Assembly (NCBI GenBank): GCA_963763015.1
Contig: CAVXML010000008.1
Location: forward strand, 1 to 64,000
Direction: 5' to 3'
Source of the DNA: Fodinibacter sp963763015
GTDB lineage: Bacteria; Actinomycetota; Actinomycetes; Actinomycetales; Dermatophilaceae
Length of the DNA stretch: 64,000 bases
Shown here: piece by piece, positions 50,551 to 59,120 of the stretch
Position numbering within the stretch: position 1 is the first letter of the stretch
Layout: each line of letters begins with the position of its first letter
The notes under the pieces: model-generated
Databases searched by the model: none
Seen by the model: only the letters and a program-made list of their open reading frames with translations
Told to the model about the DNA's origin: nothing
Translations under genes and position numbers: made by a program

Positions 50551-51695
50551 GCAGGCGCCCCGTCGTCGTGCGCCGCAGTCGCCCCACCGCGGACCGGGTC
50601 GTCCTCGTCCCGCGCCGGCCGGTGCGTGTCCTCGATGGCGGTGAGCACCTCGTGGGCCATCACGGTCCCGCACAGGGAGCCGCTTGCGTCGACGATGACC
50701 CCGCGGCGGCTCGGCGACGAGAGCGCCGCGTCGAGCGCCGCTCTCAGCGATCCGTGCTCGCTCGCGACGGTGCCGCCCCGGTGCAGGTCCTCCCTTCGCA
50801 CCGCGCGTGGGCCGATCCGGTGTGGCTCCACCCAGCCGAGCGGTCGGCGCTCGTCGTCGACGACGAGCAGCCACGCGGCATCCGTGTGGTCGGGCTGCTC
50901 ACCGAGCACGATGGTCGGCTCCGAGCGAAGCGGTAGCCGCGGCGCCCCCTGGAAGCCGAGGGCGCGGTAACCGCGGTCCCGCCCGACGAAGTCGGCGACG
51001 AAGTCGTCGAACGGGTGGGCGAGCAGGTATGCCGGGTCGGCCACCTGCGCGAGCCGGCCCCCGACACGCAGCACCGCGACCTGGTCGCCGAGCTTGATCG
51101 CCTCGTCGATGTCGTGGGTGACGAACAGGATCGTCTTGCCGAGCTCCTCCTGCAGGCGCAGGAACTCGTCCTGGAGCTGCTCGCGCACGACCGGGTCGAC
51201 GGCCGAGAACGGCTCGTCCATGAGCATCACGGGCGGGTCGGCGGCGAGGGCCCTGGCCACCCCGACGCGCTGCTGCTGACCCCCGGAGAGCTGGGCGGGG
51301 TAGCGCTCGCCGAGCTCGGGAGCCAGCCCCACCCGTTCCAGGAGCTCTCGCGAGCGGTCGCGGATCCTCCTCCTGTCCCAGCCGAGGAGCCGGGGCACGG
51401 TGCCGATGTTGTCGAGCACGGTCCGGTGCGGGAAGAGGCCGGCGTGCTGGATGACGTACCCCATGCCACGGCGCAGCTCGGCCTCGTTCATCCGGCCGGT
51501 GTCCTGACCGTCGAGGCTGATCGAGCCCCGGGTCGGCTCGATCATCCGGTTGACCATGCGCAGGCTCGTCGTCTTGCCGCACCCCGAGGGACCGACCAGC
51601 ACGGTGATGCGTCCAGTGGGCGCGGTGAGGGAGAGGTCGTCGACGGCGACGGTCCCGTCCGGGAACTGCTTGGTGACGGCGTCGAACCGGATCAT
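50547..51695 (-). CDS. Osmoprotectant ABC transporter ATP-binding protein with CBS domain
   Basis: A 382-aa ProV/OpuCA-type ATPase: Walker A VGPSGCGKTTSL, Q-loop YVIQHAGLFPHRTV, signature LSGGQQQRVGVARAL, Walker B VMLMDEPFSAVDP and a switch-histidine FVTHDIDEAI. After residue ~240 there is a CBS-type regulatory domain (AALSSPSRRGVIVDASGS), which senses ionic strength in OpuA relatives. ATG 51695 is the start. It is the first gene of the four-gene transporter operon, and each downstream junction is a 4-base overlap except the last. Confidence 0.92.
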   Translation of the reverse strand: MIRFDAVTKQFPDGTVAVDDLSLTAPTGRITVLVGPSGCGKTTSLRMVNRMIEPTRGSISLDGQDTGRMNEAELRRGMGYVIQHAGLFPHRTVLDNIGTVPRLLGWDRRRIRDRSRELLERVGLAPELGERYPAQLSGGQQQRVGVARALAADPPVMLMDEPFSAVDPVVREQLQDEFLRLQEELGKTILFVTHDIDEAIKLGDQVAVLRVGGRLAQVADPAYLLAHPFDDFVADFVGRDRGYRALGFQGAPRLPLRSEPTIVLGEQPDHTDAAWLLVVDDERRPLGWVEPHRIGPRAVRREDLHRGGTVASEHGSLRAALDAALSSPSRRGVIVDASGSLCGTVMAHEVLTAIEDTHRPARDEDDPVRGGATAAHDDGAPA

Positions 51696-51843
51696 CCGTG
51701 GGGCCCCTCGAGGTCGGCGGCGTGAGCCCACGCTATCCGAGGGCCCGGCCGCGCCGGCCGCGACGGCCGCGCGTCGCGCGTCGGCCAGTGGCGGGTGATG
51801 AGGAGGTCGGCGGGCGCGCAGGTCATGCCTCCGGAGCCCGCTG

Positions 51844-53049
51844 TCAGGCCCTGGCGACGGCCTCCGCGGCAGCCTGGCGCAGCATCGCGCCGACGTCCGA
51901 TGCGTGGTAGACCCGCTCGTCGGGCTCGATGGCGGCACAGAAGTCGGCGTACATCACGGCGGCGAGCAGCGGGAGCACGGGGCGCAGGAGCTCGGCGGCA
52001 CGCAGCGGGTCGCACGAGGGCTCGATCCGGCGCCACGCCCGGACGAAGCTCTCGCGCGCGGCCGCGCGGTCGGCGGGTCCGAGACGTCGCACGAAGGCGA
52101 GCTCGTCGACGAGCGGGTTGCCGACGAACGAGTCCCCCCAGTCGATGACGACGTAGCCTCCGACCGAACCGGCGACGTTGCCGGGGTGGAAGTCCCCGTG
52201 CACGAGCGTCTCCGGGACGCCGCAGGAGTCGATGTCGAGCACCCGACGGGGCAGCTCGTCGACGAGGGCGAGGACAGCGCCTCGTTCCGCGGGTCCCAGC
52301 TCGTGCGCGTGCTCGCCGACGACGGCGCTGATCCGCGGCAGCATCCGGTCCAGCCGTCGGTCGGGCACTCCGCGGGCGAGGAGCTCGGCGGTCCGGCCCA
52401 CCGAGCGCTCCTGGAGGAGCGTGAGGCGCTCGACCATGGGCAGGAGGAGGTCGGGTCCGCGGGTGTCATGGTTGCTGTCACCGGGGACCTCGGCCATGAG
52501 GACCCGTCCCCACGCATGGTCGAACAGCCGGGGAGCGGTCGGCGGCCCGATCCAGTCGACCACCGCGCCCTCGTGGGCGAAGAACGGCGGGACGGCCTTG
52601 AGCCACACCCTGCCCCCCGACGTGGGCAGCCGCCAGATCGCCGAGAGGTTCCACGACCGGATCTGCTCCGGCGTCCCCGTGAGCCGGATGCCGTGCGCGG
52701 CCAGTCGCTCCTCGGCCCAGCCCAGCAGCGCCGCCGGCCCGCCGGGGCGCGCCCAGGCCTGCCGCAGCGGCTCGTCGCGCAGCGGGTCACCGTCGTACGG
52801 CTCCAGGGGGACGGCCGGGGCGGAACCGGTCTCCGCGAGGTAGGTGACGTGCCCACCGGAGAGCCGGCCCGACGGCGCATCGAGGAGCCGCAACAGGGTG
52901 ACCTCCAGGCCGAACCGCTCACGCACGGCGGCGACCACGTCGTGGCTCTCCGGCCACCACGGCATCTCCAGGTGCACCGGTGGCAGGCACCCGAGCACCG
53001 CGCCGTCGCGAACCAGCACCACCGTGGCGGTCCGCCCCTGATCACTCAC
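51844..53049 (-). CDS. Aminoglycoside-phosphotransferase-fold kinase
   Basis: A 401-aa protein of the APH/choline-kinase family. An N-terminal ~130 residues read as a NUDIX-like or unknown beta-rich extension (TVVLVRDGAVLGCLPPVHLE), followed by the kinase core with catalytic loop LVHGDFHPGNVAG and DFG-like IDWGDSFVGNPLVDEL. Substrate is unknown; aminoglycoside resistance should not be assumed. GTG 53049 was chosen as start since the conserved part follows it; the frame continues to 53475. Divergent from the deazaflavin-reductase gene. Confidence 0.85.
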   Translation of the reverse strand: MSDQGRTATVVLVRDGAVLGCLPPVHLEMPWWPESHDVVAAVRERFGLEVTLLRLLDAPSGRLSGGHVTYLAETGSAPAVPLEPYDGDPLRDEPLRQAWARPGGPAALLGWAEERLAAHGIRLTGTPEQIRSWNLSAIWRLPTSGGRVWLKAVPPFFAHEGAVVDWIGPPTAPRLFDHAWGRVLMAEVPGDSNHDTRGPDLLLPMVERLTLLQERSVGRTAELLARGVPDRRLDRMLPRISAVVGEHAHELGPAERGAVLALVDELPRRVLDIDSCGVPETLVHGDFHPGNVAGSVGGYVVIDWGDSFVGNPLVDELAFVRRLGPADRAAARESFVRAWRRIEPSCDPLRAAELLRPVLPLLAAVMYADFCAAIEPDERVYHASDVGAMLRQAAAEAVARA

Positions 53050-53088
53050 CCGGTGAGGATAGGAGGGGCAGCATGGTACGGATACAGG

Positions 53089-53559
53089 GTGTACGCGAGC
53101 GCCGTCAACGCCCTCTCGGCCACCCGGGCCGGGTCGTGGCTGGTGCGCCACGTCGCCGCTCGGGTCGACCCGGTGCTCTTCCGCTGGTCGCGGGGCCGGG
53201 TCGCCGTGACGGGCCCTCCGACGCTCCCGATGCTCCTGCTCACGACGACGGGTCGGCGGAGCGGGCGGCCGCGGACCGTCCAGCTCGCACACCTCGAGGA
53301 GCCGGGTGGGACGAGGCTCGTCGTGGCGAGCGCCATGGGGCAGGACCGGCATCCCGACTGGCTGCTCAACCTGCGCGCCGACCCACGGGCCCGCATGCAG
53401 GTGCCGGGCGAGCGGGAGGTGGAGGTGACCGCGACCGAGCTGGATGCCACGGAGACCGCCTCCCGATGGCCGCACATCGAGCGAGCCATCCCGCAGATGC
53501 GTACCTACGCCCGCCGGACCGCCCGGCGGATCCCCGTCGTCCGGCTGACGCCGCGATGA
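53089..53559 (+). CDS. Deazaflavin-dependent nitroreductase-family protein (DDN)
   Basis: A 156-aa F420/deazaflavin-binding split-barrel protein: SWLVRHVAARVDPVLFRWSR, then MLLLTTTGRRSGRPRTVQLA and MGQDRHPDWLLNLRADPR (the family signature, GRRSG and HPxWLxNLRA). GTG 53089 is used because it opens the correct frame; the strong AGGAGGGG ribosome site at 53061 is near an out-of-frame ATG at 53073, so a start misread or one-base change is possible. It overlaps the MFS gene by 4 bases (ATGA). Confidence 0.8.
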   Translation: MYASAVNALSATRAGSWLVRHVAARVDPVLFRWSRGRVAVTGPPTLPMLLLTTTGRRSGRPRTVQLAHLEEPGGTRLVVASAMGQDRHPDWLLNLRADPRARMQVPGEREVEVTATELDATETASRWPHIERAIPQMRTYARRTARRIPVVRLTPR

Positions 53560-54968
53560 GCACCGAGGACGGGACCGACGCCGCGCCCTCGGTCCTCGAG
53601 CGGGGGTCCACGCGGGGGCGGCTCATGCTCACCGGCCTCACCCTCGGCTCGGGCATCGCGATCCTGGACGGCTCCGTCGTGAACGTCGCCCTCCGCACCA
53701 TCGGCAAGGACCTCGGCGCCTCCCTGGCGCAGCTCCAGTGGGTCGTCAACGGCTACCTTCTCGCGCTGGCCTCACTCGTGCTCGTCGGAGGCGCGCTCGG
53801 CGACCGGCTCGGGCGGCGCCGGGTCTACCTCGTCGGCGTCACGTGGTTCATGGTGTCGTCGGGGCTGTGTGCGGTCGCCCAGACGCCGGGGCAGCTCGTC
53901 GGCCTGCGGGTGCTCCAAGGGGTGGGCGCCGCCCTCCTGACTCCCGGGGCGCTCGCCCTCATCCAGGCGTCGTTCCGGCCCGAGGACCGCGCCCCGGCCA
54001 TCGGGACATGGGCCGGGTTCTCGGGGATCGCGGCTGCGCTCGGCCCGGTCCTCGGCGGGTGGATCGTCGACACGACGACGTGGCGGTGGATCTTCGCGAT
54101 CAACGTCCCGCTCTGCCTCCTCGTCGTCGCCCTGACCCGCTACGCCGCCCCCGAGAGCCGCGACCCCACCAGCACCGGCCGCTTCGACGTCCCCGGTGCC
54201 GCGCTCACGGTGGTGTCGCTCGGTGCCGCCACCTTCGCGTTGACCGCGTCCACGGAGGCCCCCGCGGCCGTGGTGGTCGCCGCGTACGTCGTGGCAGCAG
54301 CGGCGGCAGTGGCGTTCGTCGTGGTGGAGAGGCGGACGGCATTCCCCCTGGTTCCCCTGCGGCTCTTCGGGTCCCGGGTGTTCTCGGCCGCCAACTGCAT
54401 GACGCTGCTCGTCTACGGGGCGCTCGGCGGGGTCTCGCTGTTCACGGTGCTCCAGCTCCAGGCAGCGGGATGGAGTGCTCTCGAGGCGGGCCTCGCCAGC
54501 CTCCCCATCACCGTCGCGCTGCTGCTCTTCTCGTCGCGAGCAGCGGCGTTGTCCGACCGGATCGGCCCGCGGCTGCCCATGACCCTCGGCCCGCTGATCT
54601 GCTCCGCCGGAGCGCTCCTCCTGCTCGCGGTCGGGATCGACGCGACCTGGTTGGACGTGCTGCCGGGCATGGTCGTCTTCGCGCTCGGCCTCGCGCTGCT
54701 CGTCTCCCCGCTCACCGCGGCGGTGCTGGGCGCCGCGCCCGACCGGTTCGCCGGCGTGGCGAGCGGCATCAACAACGCCGTCGCCCGGGCGGGCTCCCTG
54801 CTGGCCGTGGCGGCCCTGCCCGCCCTGGTCGGGCTCGCCGGTGACGACTACCTCGACGCCGAGGCGATGACCAGCGGCTACCGCGGGGCGATGGTGTGGT
54901 GCGCAGTCCTCCTGGCGGCCGGCGGGGTGATCAGCTGGTTCGGCCTCGGGCGAGCAGAGCATCGGTGA
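53556..54968 (+). CDS. MFS transporter, DHA2 (14-helix drug exporter) type
   Basis: A 470-aa major facilitator protein with about 14 hydrophobic segments. The family motif A (GALGDRLGRRRVYLVG) follows helix 2 and motif C (GIAAALGPVLGGWIVDTTTW) lies in helix 5, which marks drug-proton antiporters. Early VVNVALRTIGKDLGASLAQL and LQWVVNGYLLALASLVLV fit DHA2/EmrB relatives. It is coupled to the deazaflavin reductase (4-base overlap), suggesting detoxification-linked function. Its end overlaps convergent hydrolase end by 38 bases. Confidence 0.9.
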   Translation: MSTEDGTDAAPSVLERGSTRGRLMLTGLTLGSGIAILDGSVVNVALRTIGKDLGASLAQLQWVVNGYLLALASLVLVGGALGDRLGRRRVYLVGVTWFMVSSGLCAVAQTPGQLVGLRVLQGVGAALLTPGALALIQASFRPEDRAPAIGTWAGFSGIAAALGPVLGGWIVDTTTWRWIFAINVPLCLLVVALTRYAAPESRDPTSTGRFDVPGAALTVVSLGAATFALTASTEAPAAVVVAAYVVAAAAAVAFVVVERRTAFPLVPLRLFGSRVFSAANCMTLLVYGALGGVSLFTVLQLQAAGWSALEAGLASLPITVALLLFSSRAAALSDRIGPRLPMTLGPLICSAGALLLLAVGIDATWLDVLPGMVVFALGLALLVSPLTAAVLGAAPDRFAGVASGINNAVARAGSLLAVAALPALVGLAGDDYLDAEAMTSGYRGAMVWCAVLLAAGGVISWFGLGRAEHR

Positions 54969-55617
54969 CGAAGTCGGCCACGAGGTCGTGCCACCGCCCG
55001 GCCTGCCGGAGCATCGGGTGGTCACCGCCCTCGACACTCACGTGCTGCACGTCGACGCCCGACCGCGCGAGGCGCTCCGCGAGGATGCCGGTTCGCCGGG
55101 GGTCGGTCACGCGGTCCGAGCTCCCGTGCACGAGGAGCACCTTCGTGCCGACGCGCGGCCCGCGCGAGTCCGTCTCGACCCAGGGGGCGAGCGCGGCGAC
55201 CGCGACGACGTCGGGCTCGCACGCGAGGTGCAGGGCCACCCGGCCACCCATGGAGTGACCCACCAGGGCGATCGGCCGCCCCGGGAGCACTCGGCGGATC
55301 CGGCTGAGTGCCCAGCGGGCGTCGTGCACCGGGTCCTGTCGGGCGCCGTTCCACCCCGCGACGCGGTACTTCAGCCGCAGGACCGCGAGGTCGGTGCGTG
55401 ACCTCCGGGTGATCGCGAGGCCGAACGGCACCATCCGCAGCACGGCGAGCGTCCACCAGCCGACGACCGACCGTCCGCTCTCCGCGCCACCGTGGAGCAG
55501 GAGCACCACGCCGCGCGGCTCGTCGGGCACGTGGCCCCGCAGCTCGGCGCCGTCGCCGCCGTCAGCGCCGAGGAGAGCCGCCGCCGTCCGGTGCTGCACC
55601 GCGTTCCACTCCTCCAT
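54931..55617 (-). CDS. Alpha/beta hydrolase
   Basis: A 228-aa hydrolase with nucleophile-elbow GHSMGGRVALHLA, HGGAESGRS near the start (oxyanion HG), an acid/base tail HGSSDRVTDP and GGDHPMLRQ (His). The family contains esterases and acyl hydrolases; substrate unknown. The start at 55617 lies within the cutA coding region (its last 56 bases overlap), and its own stop overlaps the convergent MFS gene end. Confidence 0.85.
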   Translation of the reverse strand: MEEWNAVQHRTAAALLGADGGDGAELRGHVPDEPRGVVLLLHGGAESGRSVVGWWTLAVLRMVPFGLAITRRSRTDLAVLRLKYRVAGWNGARQDPVHDARWALSRIRRVLPGRPIALVGHSMGGRVALHLACEPDVVAVAALAPWVETDSRGPRVGTKVLLVHGSSDRVTDPRRTGILAERLARSGVDVQHVSVEGGDHPMLRQAGRWHDLVADFVTDALLARGRTS

Positions 55618-55987
55618 CGGGTCCGCCCTCCGAGCCGTCAGTGTCGTCCGTACCCCCGCTGGCCTCGGTCGACGCGTCGAGCCAGGCGGCATACCGGGCG
55701 TCCGCGGCGACGACCGGCACGGCCAGGACCTCGGGGGTGTCATACGGGTGTTCGGCGCGCACCCGCGCCCGGATTGCCTCGAACCGGTCAGCCGTCGACT
55801 TGACGAGGAGGAGGTGCTCCGTCGCCGCCTCGACCGTGCCCTTCCACCGGTAGACCGAGCTGATGCCGGGCACCACCTGGACACAGGCTGCCAGCCGCTC
55901 CTCGACGAGGAGCCGGGCGAGCCTGGTGGCCGTCGCGGCGTCAGGTGCCGTCACCCGGACCTCGACGTAGGGCGTCGGGCGCTCCAC
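55562..55987 (-). CDS. cutA: CutA-type divalent-cation tolerance protein, extended
   Basis: A 141-aa protein with the CutA fold core (YVEVRVTAPDAATATRLARL, RLAACVQVVPGISSVYRWKG, EHLLLVKSTADRFEAI and HPYDTPEVLAVPVVAADARY). The core ends near residue 108, and the remaining ~33 residues are a Gly/Asp/Glu-rich tail (SGGTDDTDGSEGGPDGG) that is not part of the family, and overlaps the hydrolase gene. ATG 55987 is used. Roles in metal tolerance are uncertain; the name reflects fold only. Confidence 0.88.
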   Translation of the reverse strand: MERPTPYVEVRVTAPDAATATRLARLLVEERLAACVQVVPGISSVYRWKGTVEAATEHLLLVKSTADRFEAIRARVRAEHPYDTPEVLAVPVVAADARYAAWLDASTEASGGTDDTDGSEGGPDGGVERGAAPDGGGSPRR

Positions 55988-55993
55988 GGCGGG

Positions 55994-56569
55994 TCAGACG
56001 TCTGCTCGGTGGAAGTTCTGGAAGCTGCGGCTGGCCGTCGGGCCACGCTGGCCCTGGTAGTGCGAGCCGTGGGTCGCCGAGCCGTACGGGTTCTCGGCCG
56101 ACGAGGAGAGCCGGAAGAAGGCGAGCTGGCCGATCTTCATACCGGGCCACAGCATGATCGGCAGGGTCGCCACGTTGGAGAGCTCGAGCGTGACGTGGCC
56201 GGTGAAGCCGGGGTCGACGAAGCCGGCCGTGGCGTGGGTGAGCAGCCCGAGGCGCCCGAGGCTGGACTTGCCCTCCACCCGGGCCGCGAGGTCGTCCGGG
56301 AGGGAGACGGTCTCCAGGGTGCTGGCGAGGACGAACTCCCCCGGGTGCAGAACGAAGCCCTCGGCCGGGTCCACCTCCACGAGCCGGGTGAGGTCGGCCT
56401 GGTCCTGCGACGGGTCGATCACCGGGTACTTGTGGTTGTCGAAGAGGCGGAAGAACTTGTCGAGCCGCACGTCGACGCTGCTGGGCTGGATCATCTCCGG
56501 GTTCCAGGGGTCGAGGCGCACCCGCCCGGACTCGATCTCGGCCCTGATGTCACGGTCGGAGAGCAGCAC
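55994..56569 (-). CDS. dcd: dCTP deaminase (dUTP-forming/bifunctional type)
   Basis: A 191-aa trimeric dCTP deaminase of the full family length. Motifs include LLSDRDIRAEIESGRV at the start, MIQPSSVDVRLDKFFR (with the structural Gln/Ser), GFVLASTLETVSLPDDL variants, EGKSSLGRLGLL and TAGFVDPGFTGHVTLELSN (catalytic region with Glu). It converts dCTP to dUTP or dUMP for dTMP synthesis. ATG 56569. Upstream of it lies tRNA-Gly on the opposite strand. Confidence 0.95.
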   Translation of the reverse strand: MLLSDRDIRAEIESGRVRLDPWNPEMIQPSSVDVRLDKFFRLFDNHKYPVIDPSQDQADLTRLVEVDPAEGFVLHPGEFVLASTLETVSLPDDLAARVEGKSSLGRLGLLTHATAGFVDPGFTGHVTLELSNVATLPIMLWPGMKIGQLAFFRLSSSAENPYGSATHGSHYQGQRGPTASRSFQNFHRADV

Positions 56570-56685
56570 CCGGTCAGGCTACCCGCGGGTCGATCCGGGG
56601 TGCGCATGCGGCCGGTGGAGGGGGGTCACGGTTGGGCTAGACTTCCGGGCGCCGGGGAGGTCGCGACGCGTCTCGCACCCGGCAC

Positions 56686-56756
56686 GCCGATGTAGCTCAA
56701 TGGTAGAGCGCCAGCTTCCCAAGCTGGACACGCGGGTTCGATTCCCGTCATCGGCT
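56686..56756 (+). tRNA. tRNA-Gly(CCC)
   Basis: Standard 71-base cloverleaf: acceptor GCCGATG/CATCGGC, D-arm AGCTCAATGGTAGAGC, anticodon stem CCAGC/GCTGG with loop TTCCCAA (anticodon CCC) and T-arm CGGGTTCGATTCCCG. No encoded CCA. Confidence 0.9.
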
Positions 56757-56776
56757 CGCGGGAGCCGGGTCGCGGG

Positions 56777-58042
56777 TCAGATCGGCTCGACCTGAGCGGT
56801 GAGGCGGGATGCCGCCCGGGCCAGGGCGCCCGAGACCTCGGCCACGACCTCGCCCCCCGTGGCGGGATGGATGCCCTCGGCGAACTCGGCGAGCTCGTCG
56901 AGGCGCTCGGCGAACCGGAGCCAGGCCGCGCGGCGGTGCGGGAGCAGGAAGCTTGCCCGGTAGGGGAGCTGGAAGTTGGCTCCCGCGGTGGCCTCGGGAT
57001 GCTCGGGCCCGACCGGCAGGGTGGCGAGGAGGAGTCCCAGCGGCTTGATGACCTGGAACATCAGGTCCACGGCCGTCGAGGCCAGGACCTGGCGCTGCTC
57101 GGGTGTCTCGTGGCCGAAGGCGAAGTAGCGCGCGATCATCTGGAGGAGCTGCTCGTAGACCGCGTTGAACAGGTCCGAGCAGGCGCCGGTGGTGGGGTCG
57201 GTGATGTACGTCTCCGGCTCGATGCCCTCCACCGCCCGCATGCCGGCGGCGACGACCGGATGCGTGGGCGCGAAGGACGGGTCCGCCCGCCGCATCGCCT
57301 GGTACTCCTCGAGCACCGCGAGGAAGCGGCCGTAGTGGGCGGTCGCCCAGTCCCCCGTCGCACCCTCGCCCTGCTCGACGATGCGCTCGATGGCCCGGTT
57401 TGCCCCTTCGAGGTCGGTGATGGGGCCGAGATCGGGCCAGCCGAAGGTCGTCTCACCGGCCTGGTGGAACGCCGGCCCGATGAACAGCCGGTCCTCACCC
57501 ATCACGTCCGCCAGATGTGCGAACCCCCGTTCCACGGAACGGTAGAGGTGACCCTGCGTGGCGAAGTCCTGACCACGGGGCACGATCTCCTCCGGGGCCA
57601 TGGGGGCGAGCGGCGGCCCGGCCGGCTCGAATCCCGCGGCGTCGGAGGCCTCGACTCCTTCGGGGCGCTCGAGGTAGACGAAGTGCTGCAGCGCCGCCTC
57701 GCCGAACGGGAGGAGGCGCAGCTGCACGGCAGCCGGGTAGCCCTTCGCCTGGTGTGGGAAGTGTGGTCGGCTCACGAAGGGCGCGGACCCCACTGCGGTG
57801 AGCAGGTTCTGGACCACCGCCCAGTGCAGCATCTCCTCGGCCGCGACGTCGAGGACCACCCGGCGCCACCGCTCCACGTCGGCGAGCCGACTCTCCGGAA
57901 GACCCGGACCGGCGGTGCTTCGCAGGCTGAACGCGGCATAGAGGTACTCACACATGAGCGCGTGCTCGAGCTCGGCAGCCTGGGACAGCAGGTACGTCAG
58001 TTCCTTGCGCCGCTCCACCACGATGGACGACTGGCCAGCCAC
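56777..58042 (-). CDS. Ferritin-like (VioB/iminophenyl-pyruvate dimer synthase type) protein
   Basis: A 421-aa protein. The first third contains a ferritin-like four-helix di-metal motif: ELEHALMCEYLYAAFSL (E, H, E) and VAAEEMLHWAVVQNLLTAVG (EE-x-x-H), characteristic of the PF12902-type domain of VioB proteins. The C-terminal part has no recognised motif, with WATAHYGRFLAVLEEYQAM and ACSDLFNAVYEQLLQMIARY helices. A metabolic role with a di-iron site is likely; the substrate cannot be told. GTG 58042 is chosen, as the frame upstream is low-complexity. It has no operon partner. Confidence 0.8.
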   Translation of the reverse strand: MAGQSSIVVERRKELTYLLSQAAELEHALMCEYLYAAFSLRSTAGPGLPESRLADVERWRRVVLDVAAEEMLHWAVVQNLLTAVGSAPFVSRPHFPHQAKGYPAAVQLRLLPFGEAALQHFVYLERPEGVEASDAAGFEPAGPPLAPMAPEEIVPRGQDFATQGHLYRSVERGFAHLADVMGEDRLFIGPAFHQAGETTFGWPDLGPITDLEGANRAIERIVEQGEGATGDWATAHYGRFLAVLEEYQAMRRADPSFAPTHPVVAAGMRAVEGIEPETYITDPTTGACSDLFNAVYEQLLQMIARYFAFGHETPEQRQVLASTAVDLMFQVIKPLGLLLATLPVGPEHPEATAGANFQLPYRASFLLPHRRAAWLRFAERLDELAEFAEGIHPATGGEVVAEVSGALARAASRLTAQVEPI

Positions 58043-58250
58043 GCGACGACCGTACCGCCCGCGACCCGCCTGCTCAATGCCGAGTGACCCGACGGGAGCG
58101 CGCAGCGGGGGCCGACTCGCCATCCGCGGCTCGTCGAGCCGGACCCGCGCGACGGGGCAACCACCCGACGTGGGTGATGTCATCCCCCCATCGGGCGCGG
58201 GAGCGTGGTCCGGACAGCAGCCGCGGCTCGCGGCCCGGAAAGGACGTCCC

Positions 58251-59108
58251 ATGCCCCGCCCTCGCACGCCTCGCCAGCTGGTCGTCGTCGTCGGCGCCGT
58301 GCTCGCCACCGCCCTCACGACGTCCGCATGCGGCGGCAACGTCGAGGTGCCCACACCCAGCGGTTCCCGAACCGTGGAGCTGCCCTCCGTGACCGTCTCA
58401 GTCCCGAGCATCTCCGTTCCGCCCATCCCCACTCCCAGCATCACCCGGCCCACCGAGGGCGAGACACCCGAGGAGACCGAGCAACCAGAGCCCACCCCGA
58501 CGATCACCGAGACAGAGACAGAGACCGAGACCGCCGAGCCGACACCGGAGCCGACCGAGACCGTCACCGAGACCGCCGAGCCGACGCCGGAGCCGACCGA
58601 GACCGAGACGCCGTCACCGACGCCGTCCCCCTCGGCGACCGACGTCGCGGCCCCCGCCGCGGAGGACGACGAGGGCGGCATCCCCGCATGGGTGTGGTGG
58701 CTCCTCGCGGCCGCCGCGCTCGCCGCCGCGGTGTTCTTCATCCTCCGGTCCCGGCGACGCGCGGCCTGGGACGAGGACCTCACGGCCGCGGAGGCCGAGG
58801 TGACGTGGCTGGCCCGCGACCTCCTGCCCCAGCTGCGAGCCACGGGCACGCGAGAGGCGGCCGCCGGCGCCTGGGCGGTGTCCACCGAGCGCGTGCAGGC
58901 GGTGGAGGACCGGCTCACGTGGCTCGAGGCCACGGCACCCACGGAGCCCCGACGGCTGCGCGCGGAGGCGTTGCGTGATGCCGTGCGGGACGCCCACGTG
59001 CGGGCCAACGCACTGACCCAGCCCGGCTCGGCCTATGGCTTCACCGAGGAGGTCGACGCGGTCGTCGCCACCATCGAGGGCGCCCTGCGGCCCCCCACCG
59101 AGCGCTGA
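58251..59108 (+). CDS. Stalked lipoprotein/membrane protein with Pro-Thr-Glu repeats
   Basis: A 285-aa protein. Its N-terminal signal peptide ends in a lipobox-like LTTSACGG. Residues ~30-145 form a Pro/Thr/Glu-rich, disordered extracellular stalk, with tandem TAEPTPEPTET units. A membrane helix (WVWWLLAAAALAAAVFFIL) at about residue 151 is followed by a cytoplasmic helical domain (AEAEVTWLARDLLPQLRATG, EALRDAVRDAHVRANALT). It may combine a cell-surface stalk with a cytoplasmic coiled part. No family name recognised. ATG 58251 is used. Confidence 0.75.
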   Translation: MPRPRTPRQLVVVVGAVLATALTTSACGGNVEVPTPSGSRTVELPSVTVSVPSISVPPIPTPSITRPTEGETPEETEQPEPTPTITETETETETAEPTPEPTETVTETAEPTPEPTETETPSPTPSPSATDVAAPAAEDDEGGIPAWVWWLLAAAALAAAVFFILRSRRRAAWDEDLTAAEAEVTWLARDLLPQLRATGTREAAAGAWAVSTERVQAVEDRLTWLEATAPTEPRRLRAEALRDAVRDAHVRANALTQPGSAYGFTEEVDAVVATIEGALRPPTER

Positions 59109-59120
59109 ACGGGGCCCCGC

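Noticed and set aside
51844..53049. The APH-fold protein as an antibiotic resistance gene
   Set aside because: The kinase core alone does not show aminoglycoside specificity, and no resistance context is present.
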